Below, piece by piece: positions 22,201 to 34,007 of a stretch of 64,000 nt of DNA. The translations under genes and the position numbers were made by a program. The notes below the pieces were generated by a model, which did no database searches, was not told the origin of the DNA, and saw only the letters and a list, made by a program, of their open reading frames with translations. This DNA is from Calycina herbarum. Taxonomy: Eukaryota > Ascomycota > Leotiomycetes > Helotiales > Pezizellaceae. Position 1 is the stretch's first letter. The number at the start of each line of letters is the position of its first letter. Location: contig LLEY01000011.1 of assembly GCA_001414485.1 (NCBI GenBank), forward strand, positions 62,001 through 126,000, written 5' to 3'.

Positions 22201-24365
22201 GAAGTTTTATAATAACTTATAAGAGTAAACTCTTAGTTAAAACTCTTAAAATATAAGTTTAGAGTAACTTAGACCCTTTTCCTAGAATAGGTATTTAGTT
22301 TAGAGAAAATAGAAATAGATCTAGTAAAGATCTAAGACATCTTAAACTAGAAATTACTAGAGAATATAAAAGATATATAGTCTTTCCTTAGATTTATAAA
22401 CTTTTACTATCTATTTATTCGAGACTATATAAAGATTACTAAACCAATGTTAAGACTAGTTAAAAAAGCTATTAAATTTATATAAAATAAATAAGTAGAA
22501 GATACTTTTTAGAAAATCAAAGTAAAGTTTATAAAAAAACCTATTCTATATAATTTTAATATAAATAAGCCTAGTATAATTAAAATAGACGCCTTAAATA
22601 TAGCAGTAGGTATAGTTTACTTATAACTAAATAATAAAGGAAAACTTATATCTATTATATATTATTCTAAGATATTTAACCTAGTATAACAAAACTATAG
22701 TATCTTTAATAAGGAATTACTTACTATAGTATTAGCTTTAGAATACTAAAGAATCTATTTATAGTTAGTAAAACACCTAGTTATAGTTTTATCTAACTAT
22801 AAGAATCTTAGAATATTTATAATAACTAAAGAACTTATAATAAGATAATTAGCTAGATAGTTAGAGATATTAGAAGAATTTAATATTATTATTTAATATA
22901 TAAAAGAAACATTAAATACTCGAGCTAATACTCTTAGTTAGAAACCTAGATATAAGAGAGATAAAGAGTATAAAAAGATTATAATCTTAAAAACTCTTAA
23001 AAATAGAGACTTAGCACCTATTATATATAAAATAGTAGTAATAAACAATATCTAGATAGATAAAATTTAAAATATATATAAAGGTTATAATTAGTATATA
23101 AAAGAGAAACTATAGGTTCCTAGCTTATATATAAAGGAGTTTATATAGGAATACTATACTACGCCTACTTATAGTTACTAAGGAATTCGTAGAACCCTCT
23201 AGAAGATAAGATAATACTACTATATTAATCGGTTATCCGCGATAGTTAAAGAAGTAATAGTAGAATATAATACCTATACTAGGAATAAGGCTTCCTACTA
23301 TACTCCTTATAAATAGATAAACACTACTCTAATACTATAGTTATCTTAGAAATTAATATTTATAGATTTTATTATTAAACTACTAAAATCTAAAAACTTA
23401 ATAATAAGAGTTAAATATAATATAATCCTAGTTATTATAAAACGACTTATAAAGTATATAATTCTTATAGTATATATAGAGTTAAGTATAGCTAAGGAAT
23501 TAGTATTTATATTCCTTAGAGAAGTAGTCTTAAGATATAGACTATCTAAAGAAATACTCTTAGATAGAGATAAGCTCTTTACCTTAAAATTTTAAATCGC
23601 TCTTATAGAACGATTAGGTACGAAAAGAAAGCTTTTAATAGCTTTTTACTCTTAAATAAATAGAGGAAATAAATAGATAAATTAAGTAGTTAAAACATAC
23701 TTTTATTATTATATAAACTACTAGTAAGATAACTAGGTAGAACTACTACTCTTAACACAGTTCGCTTATAATAGTTTAGTAATAGAAATAATACTTATTA
23801 TACTATTCTATACTAATTTTAGGTATAAATTAATAGCGTATCAAGAACTACTATCTACGACTATTAATAACTAACTTGCTCGTATTTAGGTCTCGAAAAT
23901 TAAGAGTCTATATAAGAAACTTATAAAAGACCTATAATTTATAGTAGAAAGAAACGTATACTATTATAATAAACAACGTAGTTAGGAGCTAATACTAAAA
24001 GAGAGGGATAAAGTCTACTTAGTATAGAAAAATATTAATATAAAAAGACTAAGTAATAAACTAGATTATAAAAAACTTAGACTATTTAAAATCAAACATA
24101 CTAGAGGACCTTTGAATTATAAATTAGTACTACTAAGGATAATAAACATCTACCTAGTATTCTATATATCCCTACTCGAACTAGCACTACTAGGAGCACT
24201 ACTAGCCCTACTTATAGAAATTTAACTAGTAAATCTAAACGCCGAGTATAAAGTTAAGAGGATTCTTAACTATAGACTTATTAGAGGACAGGTTAGATAT
24301 TTAATAAAATAGTTAGATTACCTATATTTAGAAAACATATAAGAACCTAGAAAAAACATCAGCTA
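19253..24365 (+). pseudogene. Gag-Pol of chromovirus copy 1, RIP-inactivated
   Basis: Read across stops, the frame gives a Gag region (19,253 to about 20,200) ending in a CCHC zinc-knuckle relic (YYNYSLPSYKVNKY near 20,080-20,120, Cys turned to Tyr by RIP). An aspartic protease relic lies near 21,130-21,250. Reverse transcriptase (about 21,560-22,440) has YYLDNILIF in place of the catalytic YLDDILIF and ends FLRFINFYYLFIRDY. RNase H follows (about 22,570-22,900), then integrase with zinc-finger relic and DDE core (about 23,190-23,900). Last is a chromodomain (about 24,240-24,360: VKRILNYRLIRGQVRYLIK, LDYLY, EPRKNI). The catalytic Asp to Asn change and dozens of stops make it inactive. Confidence 0.88.
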
Positions 24366-24374
24366 GTACTCGGA

Positions 24375-25024
24375 GGAACTTTAGGAGTTCTACTGTCGAA
24401 ACCTAAGTCTGCCTACATCGCGTAGTTAGTAGGAAAGGACTTAAGAAAGACTAGGTCGAGGCCTAGAGCGAAGGCAGGGTCGGAAACGTCGGGCGTAGAG
24501 AGGGCAGCCAGCCTAGCAGCCTCTTCTTCTATCCGCTTCTTTTCTTCCTCCTTCTCTTTTTTCTTTTTTTCTAAATCTTTAGCAGTATCTAACTCGTTAA
24601 GCGAGTTAAGACTAGCAGCTATTATCCTTTAACGCTTCTCGTAGAGTTAACGTTTTTACTTCTTCAGTCGACGAATACGAGCCATAGCCTCAGCTATAAT
24701 CGTATAACTCTTCTCCTCTTTATTATCTAGCTACTCGATCTAGGAGTCAACGCTCTCCTACTCGTTTACTACAGGTATTCGATTAATAATACAAACATCG
24801 CAAGACTTGTTCATAGTAGTACAGCGACTATACTATGATAGCTTTTAGTCTCTAAGACTAAAACACTCGTGTTCCTTGTTAGCGTTTTTACAATAGGTAC
24901 ATAGAGCTATTTTCTTACTAGATAAATTAATTACTCTACTAAGGGCTTCGTAGTCAGTTCGTCGTAGGGAACGGGGGGCATTTATATTAGAAAGGAAAGA
25001 AGGCCGCTAGCCTTCTAACGATAT
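24375..25024 (-). pseudogene. Antisense accessory ORF of the chromovirus (zinc-knuckle plus coiled coil)
   Basis: Between the chromodomain and the 3' LTR, a frame on the strand opposite to pol reads through about 215 codons. Its only interruptions are of RIP type. It has an N-terminal cysteine cluster (CTYCKNANKEHECFSLRD, then CTTMNKSCDVC). Next comes a highly charged Glu/Lys-rich coiled-coil stretch (about 24,500-24,580, KDLEKKKKEKEEEKKR). A conserved-looking tail follows (DPAFALGLDLVFLKSFPTNY). The probable start codon at 25,024 is now ATA, as expected from RIP of ATG. The same gene occurs at the same place in copy 2. Function is unknown; an RNA- or DNA-binding accessory protein is a guess. 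Confidence 0.6.
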
Positions 25025-25075
25025 TTCTTAGGTCGTACTTAAGCGTAGGGACACGCTAAGCTAAGAAGGGGATAG

Positions 25076-25510
25076 TGTCACGAATCACGTACATACGTAA
25101 TAAGTGAAGACTAGGCAGCGTTCTAACAGGTTAAGCACTATCAGAATACTTTTATAGTAGATAGAGATCGGTTAGGTTAGCTAAGCGATCCAGGGATTTC
25201 CTTTAGTTATAATTACGTAATAAGAGTTCGCTAGACAGGGCGACAGGTCTAGCAGTCTAGCAGCGACGGAGCGACTAAGCTAGCAGGCTAGCACGAGGAA
25301 GGAAGGTTCTATATATACTAGCACGTCTACTATCTAGATAGGAGCTTTGTACTCAACTTTAGTTATCAATCTTATTATCTTATTTAACATCTTTAATACA
25401 AGTAGCGAAGTTTACTTCTAAGTAAACAACCCAGCGCATTCATACTTCTTACTACATACCAACCTTCGAGACTTAGTCACCTTTGTTTAGTTCGTTTAAG
25501 TTTCGTTATA
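25076..25510 (+). repeat. 3' LTR of chromovirus copy 1
   Basis: It is 435 bp, the same length as the 5' LTR, preceded by the polypurine tract. It ends CGTTATA (from CGTTACA) and is followed by the TTATA duplication. Confidence 0.92.
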
Positions 25511-26987
25511 TTATAGAGAGGAAAACGTGTTAGTAAGCTCTAGGCTTATCGGTTTATATAATAATAACTAACTCTTAAGACGCGTTTTAATCGCGTTTAT
25601 GATTTCTAAAGAGCCTTATACGAAGATCCTAAGCTAATTAGCACATAGTTTCGACTAGTTGCGAATATATAAGCGAAATATAGAGTTTTAGACTACGACT
25701 TCTATAACTTCGACGAAACTAGGTTTATAATAGACGTGATTTATCCTGTAATAGTTGTTACTTATATAGATTAACGTAGTAGAGGTAAGGTAGTTTAGCT
25801 AGGGAATCGAGAATAGGCTACTACTATTGCTTATATCAATAGTGAAAGCTAGAGTGTTTCTCTATTTTTAGTAGTTCAAGGAAAGAATCATCTTATAAAT
25901 TAGTATATTAATAGCGGTCTTCTATCTAACTAGGTTATTAAACTGATAATTAATAGATAGACGAATAATAAGATAAGTCTAGAATAGATAAAACATTTTA
26001 ATTAATATACTACTGCTTATATAAGAGAGCTATATCGAATACTAGTGTTAGATAGACATAAGAGCTATGAATCGGTAGAATTTTAAGAGTATTATAAGAT
26101 ATATAATATTATAACTCTTAGATTACCTTCTTACTCGTCTTATCTAACTTAACTACTTGATGTTAGATGTTTTAGTATATTAAAACGAGCTTATAGTCGA
26201 CAGATTAAGACGTTTATTAAAGCTTATATTAACTATATTACTTAGGTAGAGTTCTTTCTAGCCTTTATAGTAGTATATAAGGAATCTATAATAGTCTAGA
26301 ACGCTTAGGCTAGATTCTATAGAGCTGGCCTAGTGCTTTTTAATCTATAAGTAGTGATTTTAAAGCTTGATATAAAGTTATAGACTCTAATACCTTCTAG
26401 ACCCTCTACTGCTAATACCCTTCTATAGGAATCTTAGACCTCTTCTAATCTAATAGAAGCTCTTTTATAGTTAACTCTTATATAAAATCGAATTGCTCGC
26501 TATTAGAGAAGCTCGCTAACCCCTCTATTTAAGACAGTTGTAGCACTGGCTAAAGGTATAGAGTAAATAGCTTATAAGATAACTCTTCTGTCTGCCGAGG
26601 TACGTACACTTTAGGCAGCAAATGAAGCTCTTAGCAAACGCTGGAGGGCTAAAAGAGCTCGTGTCTATGAAGGGGGTATACTTATTATAGAGGATGTACA
26701 GGATATTATAGCTTAGAAAGACGTAGATGAGCAGGTACGACGCGATATACGTGTAGCAAGAGGTAGTTATAAGGAGAGGTAACTGTCTAGACAACACTAT
26801 AGAACCTGTGGAAAAGCTAGTTATAACGTACGAACTTGTTAAGAAGCTGTAGATATATCTAGTGTATTAGACTCTGATTATAAAGAGTTAATTTAATATA
26901 TTATAGTTAAGTTATTTAAGTTCAAAGTTATATGCCAAGGAAAATTGATCGGGGTCCTGATATAACCGGGGTCCTGATAAACCACGT

Positions 26988-27678
26988 TATATTATAAAGA
27001 TAATTTCTTAAATAGACTTTTAGCTTAAATGCTTATATAAATCGGCAATCATGAGTAGAAAATATTACTAATATTACCTTACTTAGAGCAGAGTAATAGA
27101 GTAATTGCTCTTCATTACTCATAGAACTCGTTACTCTACTCTACTCAGAGGTACTTAGAGTAATATTGAATAATGAGAAATTTGTCGCCCAAACTGCATC
27201 CATCGAGAGAGCGCTGAAGAGTTCAAAATGATCAGAACCCAGTATTAATATGTATACGTCCCCATCACGCACATCTCACAAATCCACCTTTATTACACGA
27301 GAAGAATTCCCAGCCCTCTCAGTCCCCTTTATCCTCCAATTCCCTCATCTTCAATGGAGAAATCCTCCATATTTTATGAATTCATAGCCCAGCACAATTG
27401 CAGACAACACCGTACCGCCAAATCGTATACTTGGGTACCGCCCTTATTTCCATCCACAGACAATTGTCCATCTCCATAGAAGTGCCGCCCAGAAACTTTC
27501 TGGTCCCATTTTCCAGATGTTTAGCAGATACCGCGAAGAGATTTTACACCCATCTCCGGTTAATCAATCATCTAGCGTCTCGAAACACAGCGCAGTTTTC
27601 CGATGATTCCACACGCCTTCAACGTATGAACCCATGACTCCTTGTGATTTTGGCCTTCTCCAAAATTCAATGTGCATC
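26988..27678. other. Flank between transposon nest and MFS gene
   Basis: The first 200 bp are AT-rich with a GAGTAA/TTACTC-rich patch (27,080-27,175); the rest is ordinary DNA forming the 3' flank of the transporter. No gene is seen. Confidence 0.45.
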
Positions 27679-29938
27679 TCACAATCGATGTTCCTTGATG
27701 CAAAACGCTGCAGCTAGCGCGACTAGAGCTCCAATGAGGGAAACAGCTAATACCAAGAATCAGCAAAATGATACGAGGATAAAGAAAGAGGGGAAAGGAG
27801 TAATCATCATACCATGTGTATAAGCCAAACACGTAACATAAGCCGCAACAACTAACTCCCCCAACTTCCCCTCAAGTAACCTCACATACTCAATATCATT
27901 CAAAGCCCGATTGATAATCTATCAAAAAAATCAGCTATCCGTCATCTTTGCTTTCACGAAAATAATAAGAATCAAAACTCACCATTTCCCGCTTCCCCCA
28001 CCCCTCCAACCGTATCCTCAACTCCTTCCTCAACGTACTCTGCAATATAGCAGCCGCAACACTAAGTCCACTCACCATCCCCAAGCTAGAACTCAAATAC
28101 AGCCCCGAGCTAGCAATAGCAATCTGTCCCGCATCAACACCAGCAGTAAGGGCGATGAAACTTGCGGAAAGCGCGATTCCATTCCCGAAGCCACCGGGGA
28201 TTATGTAGAGGGATTCGAGGAAGGAGGTGTGGCCGTGCCAGCGGAGGATCATGAGGGTATATGCTAGGGAGGCGGAGAGGGCGCCGAGGACTGAGATGGC
28301 TTTGTAACGACCGGTTCTGTGAGAGGGTGATGTTAGGGCTGTATTTGGGAGAGGATGGAATGCGAGTTGGGAGCAGAGATGAACCTTTTGATGATATAAC
28401 CTGTTAACAAACCGCCACATGCATTTCCAATAACAGAAGGCATCAAGTGAGCGCCAGCATTCGTGACACTCGCATGAGCCGAGACCTGAAAATACATCGG
28501 TACCAGCAACATCATCTAAAAACAATTAGTCACCTCAACTCATTCCTCTCCTCATTCTGGAATACATACCGCACCCTGAGCCCCAGTCTGAAAAGCCAGA
28601 TTGATATAACTCGTAACCACATCCCTATTTAACAACAACCTCAACGGAAAAATCGGTTCCTTAGCCCAGAACCCCTCGATAACCAAAAACAAAGTCCCCG
28701 AAACCGTCGAAACAGCAAACAAAGTAAGAACTTTGGCTGAAGTCCAAGGCATTCTCTGGCCCCCAAGATCTAGGACTGTGAGACCGCATACAATGGAGAC
28801 GGACAAGAGGATCGCGCCGAGGAAATCGATTCGTCGGAGTTTGGTGAGCTGGGAGTGTTTGGGGTATTCTTCGAGGAGTGGGACGTGGAGTTTCCAGATT
28901 ACCAGAGTGAGAGCGAGGAGGGTGGGTGGACATTGTCCTAGGAAGGACCTGTGGGGTATAAGAATTTTTGGAATTGTGACTTTTGGGAAAGGGGGGGTTT
29001 ACCATCGCCATCCGACAGTATCTGTGAGGAAACCACCAATGGGTCCTCCTAGACTTCTTCCCGATGTGGCTGCAATATTCACATAACTTCTCCAAGAAGC
29101 AACTTCCCTAATTGGTACCATATCTGGAGTCCATTAGTTATAAAGTGAATCGCATACCTGCAACACTAGTACGTACCAGCAATGACAATGGCAACAAGAC
29201 AATTAATGCCAGCCCCACCCACGCCAGCGATAAGTCGTCCAACAATGACTTGCGTAATTGACTGACCTAGTCCACTAAACTCAGTCAGAAAAACTGCAAC
29301 ATCTTAGGTTCTTCTCGAATGTGATGCTCTGGGAGAAGAAATTGGGAGTACGAACCATATTGCAGATCCAATAGTGAAGAAAACGTAGGAAGCAATAATG
29401 GTGTTCTTTCTGCCATATATATCGCTCAATTTACCATACTATCTTCTTATCAGCCGGGAGAAGGATAAATTCTATTCAAGGAGGGGATTTACCAGAGACT
29501 GAGCGGCACACATGGCCAATGTATATGACGTGATCAGCCATCCTGCATTTCCAAGCTGGTCAAATTCGCTACTGATTGTGCCACTGGTAGCAAGAACAAG
29601 AGAAACATCGGCATTGGCAATGAAGACCCCTTTGCAAATAGTTAATTATGGAGTTTTGTGTTTTTGGAAAACGAGGGAGAATGGAGTGAGTGATTTGGAG
29701 TGAATGTACCCAACAACAGAATCGATATCACCCCAGTGACATTATTCGAAGAGTCAACCGTCCGATTCTTATCCTCAATCGGAGACGGACATACAACGGC
29801 TTCGGGATCGCAAGCTTTAGTGCTTCTAGAAGGGTCAGCCGTACCACTCAGAAGTGGAGTTCGCTCATCTGGCGGTGTATCGGCGTGGGAAGATACATTG
29901 ATGCTATTCGTGCAAGTTGTCCCTCGTGACATGCCCAT
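27679..29938 (-). CDS. MFS transporter of the vacuolar amino-acid (Fnx1/VBA) type (564 aa, 10 exons)
   Basis: In reading order the exons are 29938-29710, 29629-29493, 29438-29352, 29279-29177, 29123-29003, 28948-28570, 28515-28385, 28316-27983, 27918-27813 and 27746-27679. The nine introns are 53-80 bp and the exons sum to 1695 nt. The N-terminus carries an acidic dileucine ERTPLL (25-30), a vacuolar sorting signal typical of Fnx1/VBA carriers. The motifs are those of 14-helix drug:H+ antiporter-2-like MFS: the helix-1 region SILLLGVFIANADVSLV, YGKLSDIYGRKNT (loop 2-3), QVIVGRLIAGVGGAG, RSLGGPIGGFLTDTVGWRW, and a final AVSLIGALVALAAAFC. Likely role: proton-driven uptake of basic or neutral amino acids into the vacuole; a drug exporter is the alternative. 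Met3 could also be the start, and an upstream in-frame ATG at 30070 seems less likely. Confidence 0.88.
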
Positions 29939-32450
29939 GATATAAGAATTGGCTTTTGACGTTAATGGCGACTTATTTGCGTAGATGGTGTGACTGAATG
30001 TCTCCGAAGAGAGCCCACCTGTCCGGTACTTATATATGTCATGAGACTCCCCTCCATTCTCTCCCAGCACAGCTAACCGCCGGCGGAATTCACCTACGAC
30101 TAACGTACGATGATGGGTAGGCTAGCCATCGAACGACGAGGAGAAGAACTCTTTCTGCATGCGGAAGACAATAAACAACCACGGCACTTCCATTGCTATA
30201 TTGGATGACCCTCGCCACTAATTGCGAGGAAAAGGAACCGTCTCTCGTTGGAGGAAAGACAGATAAGGCATGTGAAAGGAAAGGGCATGTCACGCTACAG
30301 ACGAAGTACTTTTTATGTATAAGCAAGGCCAAGATCTCCACTCTCAATAATTTATGCGCATCTAACCAATAGAAAGGAACCACAAACCCTTGGACTCGCA
30401 GAAATTGCTCTGCGACGAGATAAACTGTTATCGCCCCTCTTCAGAGAAGCAGCGTCAGCATCGCGGCCTCGCTTCGCCCTCGAAAATTGAGCAAGTTCAT
30501 GACCAAGGAGAATTGAAGATCAGTTTCAAACTCATTGGGAACCCCAATCCACGTGGTTGAAAAGTTTGCACTTGCAAAACGAATGACAAGGAAGGGAGTT
30601 CCATGTATCTGAAAGACGTTTTTAACTGGTTATCGTAAGTCTCCAAAGAAGAGAAGGAGGTATTTGGTGTGGGGGTGGAAGGAGGGGTTTGACTAATGAA
30701 AATGGCGGGGTAGGTAACTATACCAAGGTACTTGCTACCTGCCCCATGAGACGATCCAGCCAGCTCGAAGCTCATTTGTCGTGGGAGTGATCGGCCAGGT
30801 ATCAGAAGTACATTTACATCCCATCACCAGAGCCTCAACACCACGAATCGCCACATCCAGAACGTCACTCTCCATCCATAGAGACTCTCTTGACATCAGA
30901 GAACAAACAACCGACGAACAGCTGCATCCTGCGAAGCATCGAGAGATCAGGCCCCAAAGTTTGGAAGACTTTGCCATAAGCCGTAAGCCGAGACCGGAAG
31001 CAATCTGATAAGGATGTGACCTTTTCCAATGGCAAGCTGCAATGCGCAAACAATTTTCTTCAACTCTCCCGGGTGCCCTGCTGCATATCCGCAATACCCC
31101 AGATTCAAAATGAACCCCTAAACTTGGCGCTGCTCCCTCTCCACTCATTCCCTCTTTCCAGTGGTCACAAGATGACGGCTATTCCCGCCTTGGTAATCCA
31201 ATTGTTCCAGTTTGTGTGTGAAACGAGCAAGTGGTGAAAAGACGCGTTGGAGTAGCAGAGGCGATTCCTCACCAAAAATAATGGTAGTAAACAAATTACA
31301 ACATTTGAAGAAAAAGCAAGTAGCTAGAGGTGGGACATCAACTACACTTATTAAAAGCATATGCCACGAATTCTGACATCCCCTGGTCGTAGGTTACTAA
31401 AATAACCCTGACCCGACCTCCTGAAAAGGCTCCGCTATTGGAACTAGTACAATCAAGGACGCGATCTGCATGAGGGGTACTACTCTACCCCTCGTACCAC
31501 CCTAACCCCCTCGCGAAAGAAAACTTCCTCCCTTTTTCCAGCTTGGATTTCAGAAACCACCAAGTGCCTACCACTGCAGGACCGTATCAAACCATCGAGC
31601 TTTTATAATTGTAGTTGTGGGTTCTATGGAAGGTTTGTGACCGTATCTCATGCAGTTCAAAATTTAGACATGTCAAAAAACTCACCAAATTAAATTCTTC
31701 TATCTTTGCAAACAACACTACGAAGCCATCTATAACCATTACGAGAAGCCCCAAAACTATTTCCCATCTCCAACAATTCCCTCCAGTGGTATCATATATA
31801 TATAAATAACAATCGCAACCCCTTAAATACTCCAAGAAATAAAATTTGCAACGAGAAAGAGAAGGAAAAAGTTGAATACAAAAAATGATGTACGGCAGCA
31901 ACAGAGGAGGGATATTAAGAGTAAAACAGAGAAGAAGAAAAACAAGACGACGAAAGCAGAGATAGATACCTCCGTATACAGGTATCTAAAAAAGAAAAAA
32001 AGATAAACAAAAAGACAGAAACCAAAAGCCGAGACCAACAAGCAAGAAACAAAAAAACGTAAAAACAAAAATATATACTCCAAACACCCTTCCTGCACAC
32101 CCAAACCACATAAGAAATTAAAACCCTCCCTCCTCACCCCCAACACCCTCCACCAGGGGGTGTCAGAAATCGTGAGACAGTTTAGCGAAATTAGAGGGTG
32201 GTCATAGCGCACAACATCATAAACCCTTGTCATAGTAAATAAACCTTTAATCTTTATACAATGGCTCCCAGTACTCGAAATACCGACTGCCCAGCAGTGG
32301 TCGGCAACTGGAATTCCATGGAAGTTCCACAGCTATACATTGGAAGACTCCATTCCTTTTTTAAAAATCTATGGAAGACTCTATAAAAAATAGGGTTTCC
32401 ATGGAAGTTCTACTAGAATTCCATCCATGTAACATCTTACGTGATTTCGG
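29939..32450. other. Intergenic region up to the RIP boundary
   Basis: Composition is normal. It contains open frames of up to 137 codons (for example minus 30,735-31,148), but none with motifs, introns or support; opposite-strand frames overlap them. The part from about 31,800 to 32,100 is A/T-simple. A 100-bp foldback lies at 32,309-32,425. Confidence 0.45.
32309..32425. repeat. Short foldback at the edge of the AT-rich block
   Basis: TGGAATTCCATGGAAGTTCC at the left is mirrored by TTCCATGGAAGTTC and AGAATTCCA at the right, with ATGGAAGACTC repeats between. The sequence can fold into a hairpin with TTCCATGGAA palindromes on both arms. It lies just before composition shifts to RIP type. Confidence 0.5.
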
Positions 32451-34007
32451 ACAGTAAAAATAATAATCTAGGTACTAAGGCCTACCTTTTATTTACTTTA
32501 TTTAACAAGCAGACGGCAAACTGACCGCTGTATTCGGCGGTTTTAGTCGCTGTTTTCGAGGGTTAACTTGCTAAAATCTCGCGCTGCCCTAACGCTCTCG
32601 TGCTAGTTGGCTAAGGCGGCACGACCTCGGCTAACCGCAAGTGTATAGCAACACCTAAAAAGGACAATCGGTTTTCTGCTTCTCGTTCTTATTCCAACTT
32701 CGTTAGAAGCCTTTTTAGGGAGCAGAAAATGGATGCCCTTCATCCCCTGGTGACTTAGAATAGCGACGCTTATATTAATCGCCTACCCTTTCCCTTCTTC
32801 TCTATTATTCTCTATCTTTTCCCTTCTCTATTATTCTTTATTTCCCCTCTTAACCTCTTAAATCCATTACCTCTCGCGTTATCTTATCTCTTGTCCTCTT
32901 CGATGCTGTTAGGTACGCGGTAGGGCTCCTCCTTATAACATCGAGCCCTCTTTTCCTAGCTGTTATCGTCGCCCTCGTCTTTCCTAGGTCTAGTCGATAT
33001 ATAGCAACGTTAACCGTCACCAGACGCTTCCTTAGACAGCGAGAGCTGCTTCGATACGGAGGATGAATATAAGGAAACCGACGACGATACTAAGCCGACT
33101 AATATCGATTCCGATGTAGAAGGATGCGACGATACAGATCTAGCGTAGATCGTAGGAGAGGATAACGCCTAACCGCTAGAATACTACCTCGATTAAGAGA
33201 ATGACTCTACCGAATCCGAGGATGAAGATAAGGACTATAGCGATAATAGTATCCTTCTTAATATAATCGAGTTATAATTTAGTCGGTATATACTCTATTT
33301 TCTTTATCTACTGTCTTCTACTATTGAATCGTTAACCTAACTCTGTAAAGGTACTATAAATATATACAAAAGAATCCGGCTTAGGTAATATAGGCCATCT
33401 CTTACTATACTCTCAAGGCCTTCTTCGATTAGATATTAAATCAACGTCGAGAGAAGAGTAGAAGGAGGCTTACAGGTATTAAGTCGGCTAATACCCTTAG
33501 GATATACTAGAAGGTCTTCTGGCTCGTATACGAAAGGACAGTTAGTAAGAAGATCGAGGGCAAAATAAATCGGAATATATATTATATAAGTAGTACTTCT
33601 TATTTACCTACTATATCCTGTCTGAAATACCTTAGATTAGAGGCTAATAAATATTTACGTCTTTTTATAGGTCTTAAGAAAGCTAGTAAAAAAACACGGA
33701 TTGTCTATAGAGAAGCGTAAGAAGACGGCTATATATATTAAGGATCTTATAAACGTCCTCTAGACTAACCTTATAACGATAAGGAAGAAGTATATATATA
33801 GCCGGCACTATATATAACTCGCCTTCTTCTACTACCTAGCTGCCTTCTCTAGAAACCGACCTTTAGTAGTTCTAAACCTCTACTACTATTATATTATTAT
33901 AACCCTACTCTAGGACCTAAAGAGAGAGCCTTATCGGATCTTAATTAAATTCACGTACGAGTTTACAAAGCAGTATCTTAGTATAAAAGATATATAAGTT
34001 TTACCTA

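Larger units (their letters stand above)
18783..25510 (+). mobile_element. Ty3/Gypsy chromovirus, full length, RIP-degraded (copy 1)
   Basis: The element is 6,728 bp with 435-bp LTRs and an exact 5-bp target duplication TTATA (18,778-18,782 and 25,511-25,515) inside the Fot1-like transposase. The order gag, protease, reverse transcriptase, RNase H, integrase, chromodomain is visible in translation, which defines a chromodomain-bearing Gypsy element. A polypurine tract (AAGAAGGGGATAG) abuts the 3' LTR. Stops at Gln and Trp codons throughout indicate RIP. Confidence 0.93.
18493..26900 (+). pseudogene. Fot1-like transposase, RIP-inactivated and interrupted
   Basis: Part 1 (18,493-18,782) starts MSIITKESKVILAIKAIR, the psq-type DNA-binding helix-turn-helix, and then IYGIPYSILNNRI. 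Part 2 (from 25,516) continues with a CENP-B-like region, the DDE catalytic domain (YNFDET near 25,700; ILVLDRHKSYES near 26,040; LTLLDV-like near 26,150) and a C-terminal zinc-knuckle relic, YRTCGKASYNVRTC (about 26,800-26,840). Many Gln and Trp positions are TAG or TAA, so no active protein is possible. In life the protein would bind the terminal repeats and move the element by cut and paste into TA sites. Confidence 0.85.
18396..26987 (+). mobile_element. Fot1/pogo-like DNA transposon (family A), split by a Gypsy insertion
   Basis: The ends are inverted repeats of about 50 bp starting ACGTGGTTTA, each with a doubled AGGACCCCGG-type motif. TA at 18,394-18,395 and 26,988-26,989 is the target duplication. 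After removing the 6,733 bp of retrotransposon plus duplicated target, the element is about 1,859 bp, a normal Fot1 size. The interior encodes a pogo-type transposase full of RIP stops. The two ends differ from each other almost only by C-to-T or G-to-A changes. Confidence 0.9.

Noticed and set aside
26525..26797. 90-codon minus-strand frame
   Set aside because: Lies antisense to the C-terminal part of the Fot1-like transposase; a shadow.
30735..31148. 137-codon minus-strand open frame
   Set aside because: No recognisable motif, overlaps plus-strand frames of similar length, and no splice or promoter signals; open frames of this size are expected by chance here.
31823..32233. 136-codon minus-strand frame rich in Phe and Leu
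   Set aside because: Arises from A-rich simple sequence on the plus strand; low-complexity composition, not a credible membrane protein.
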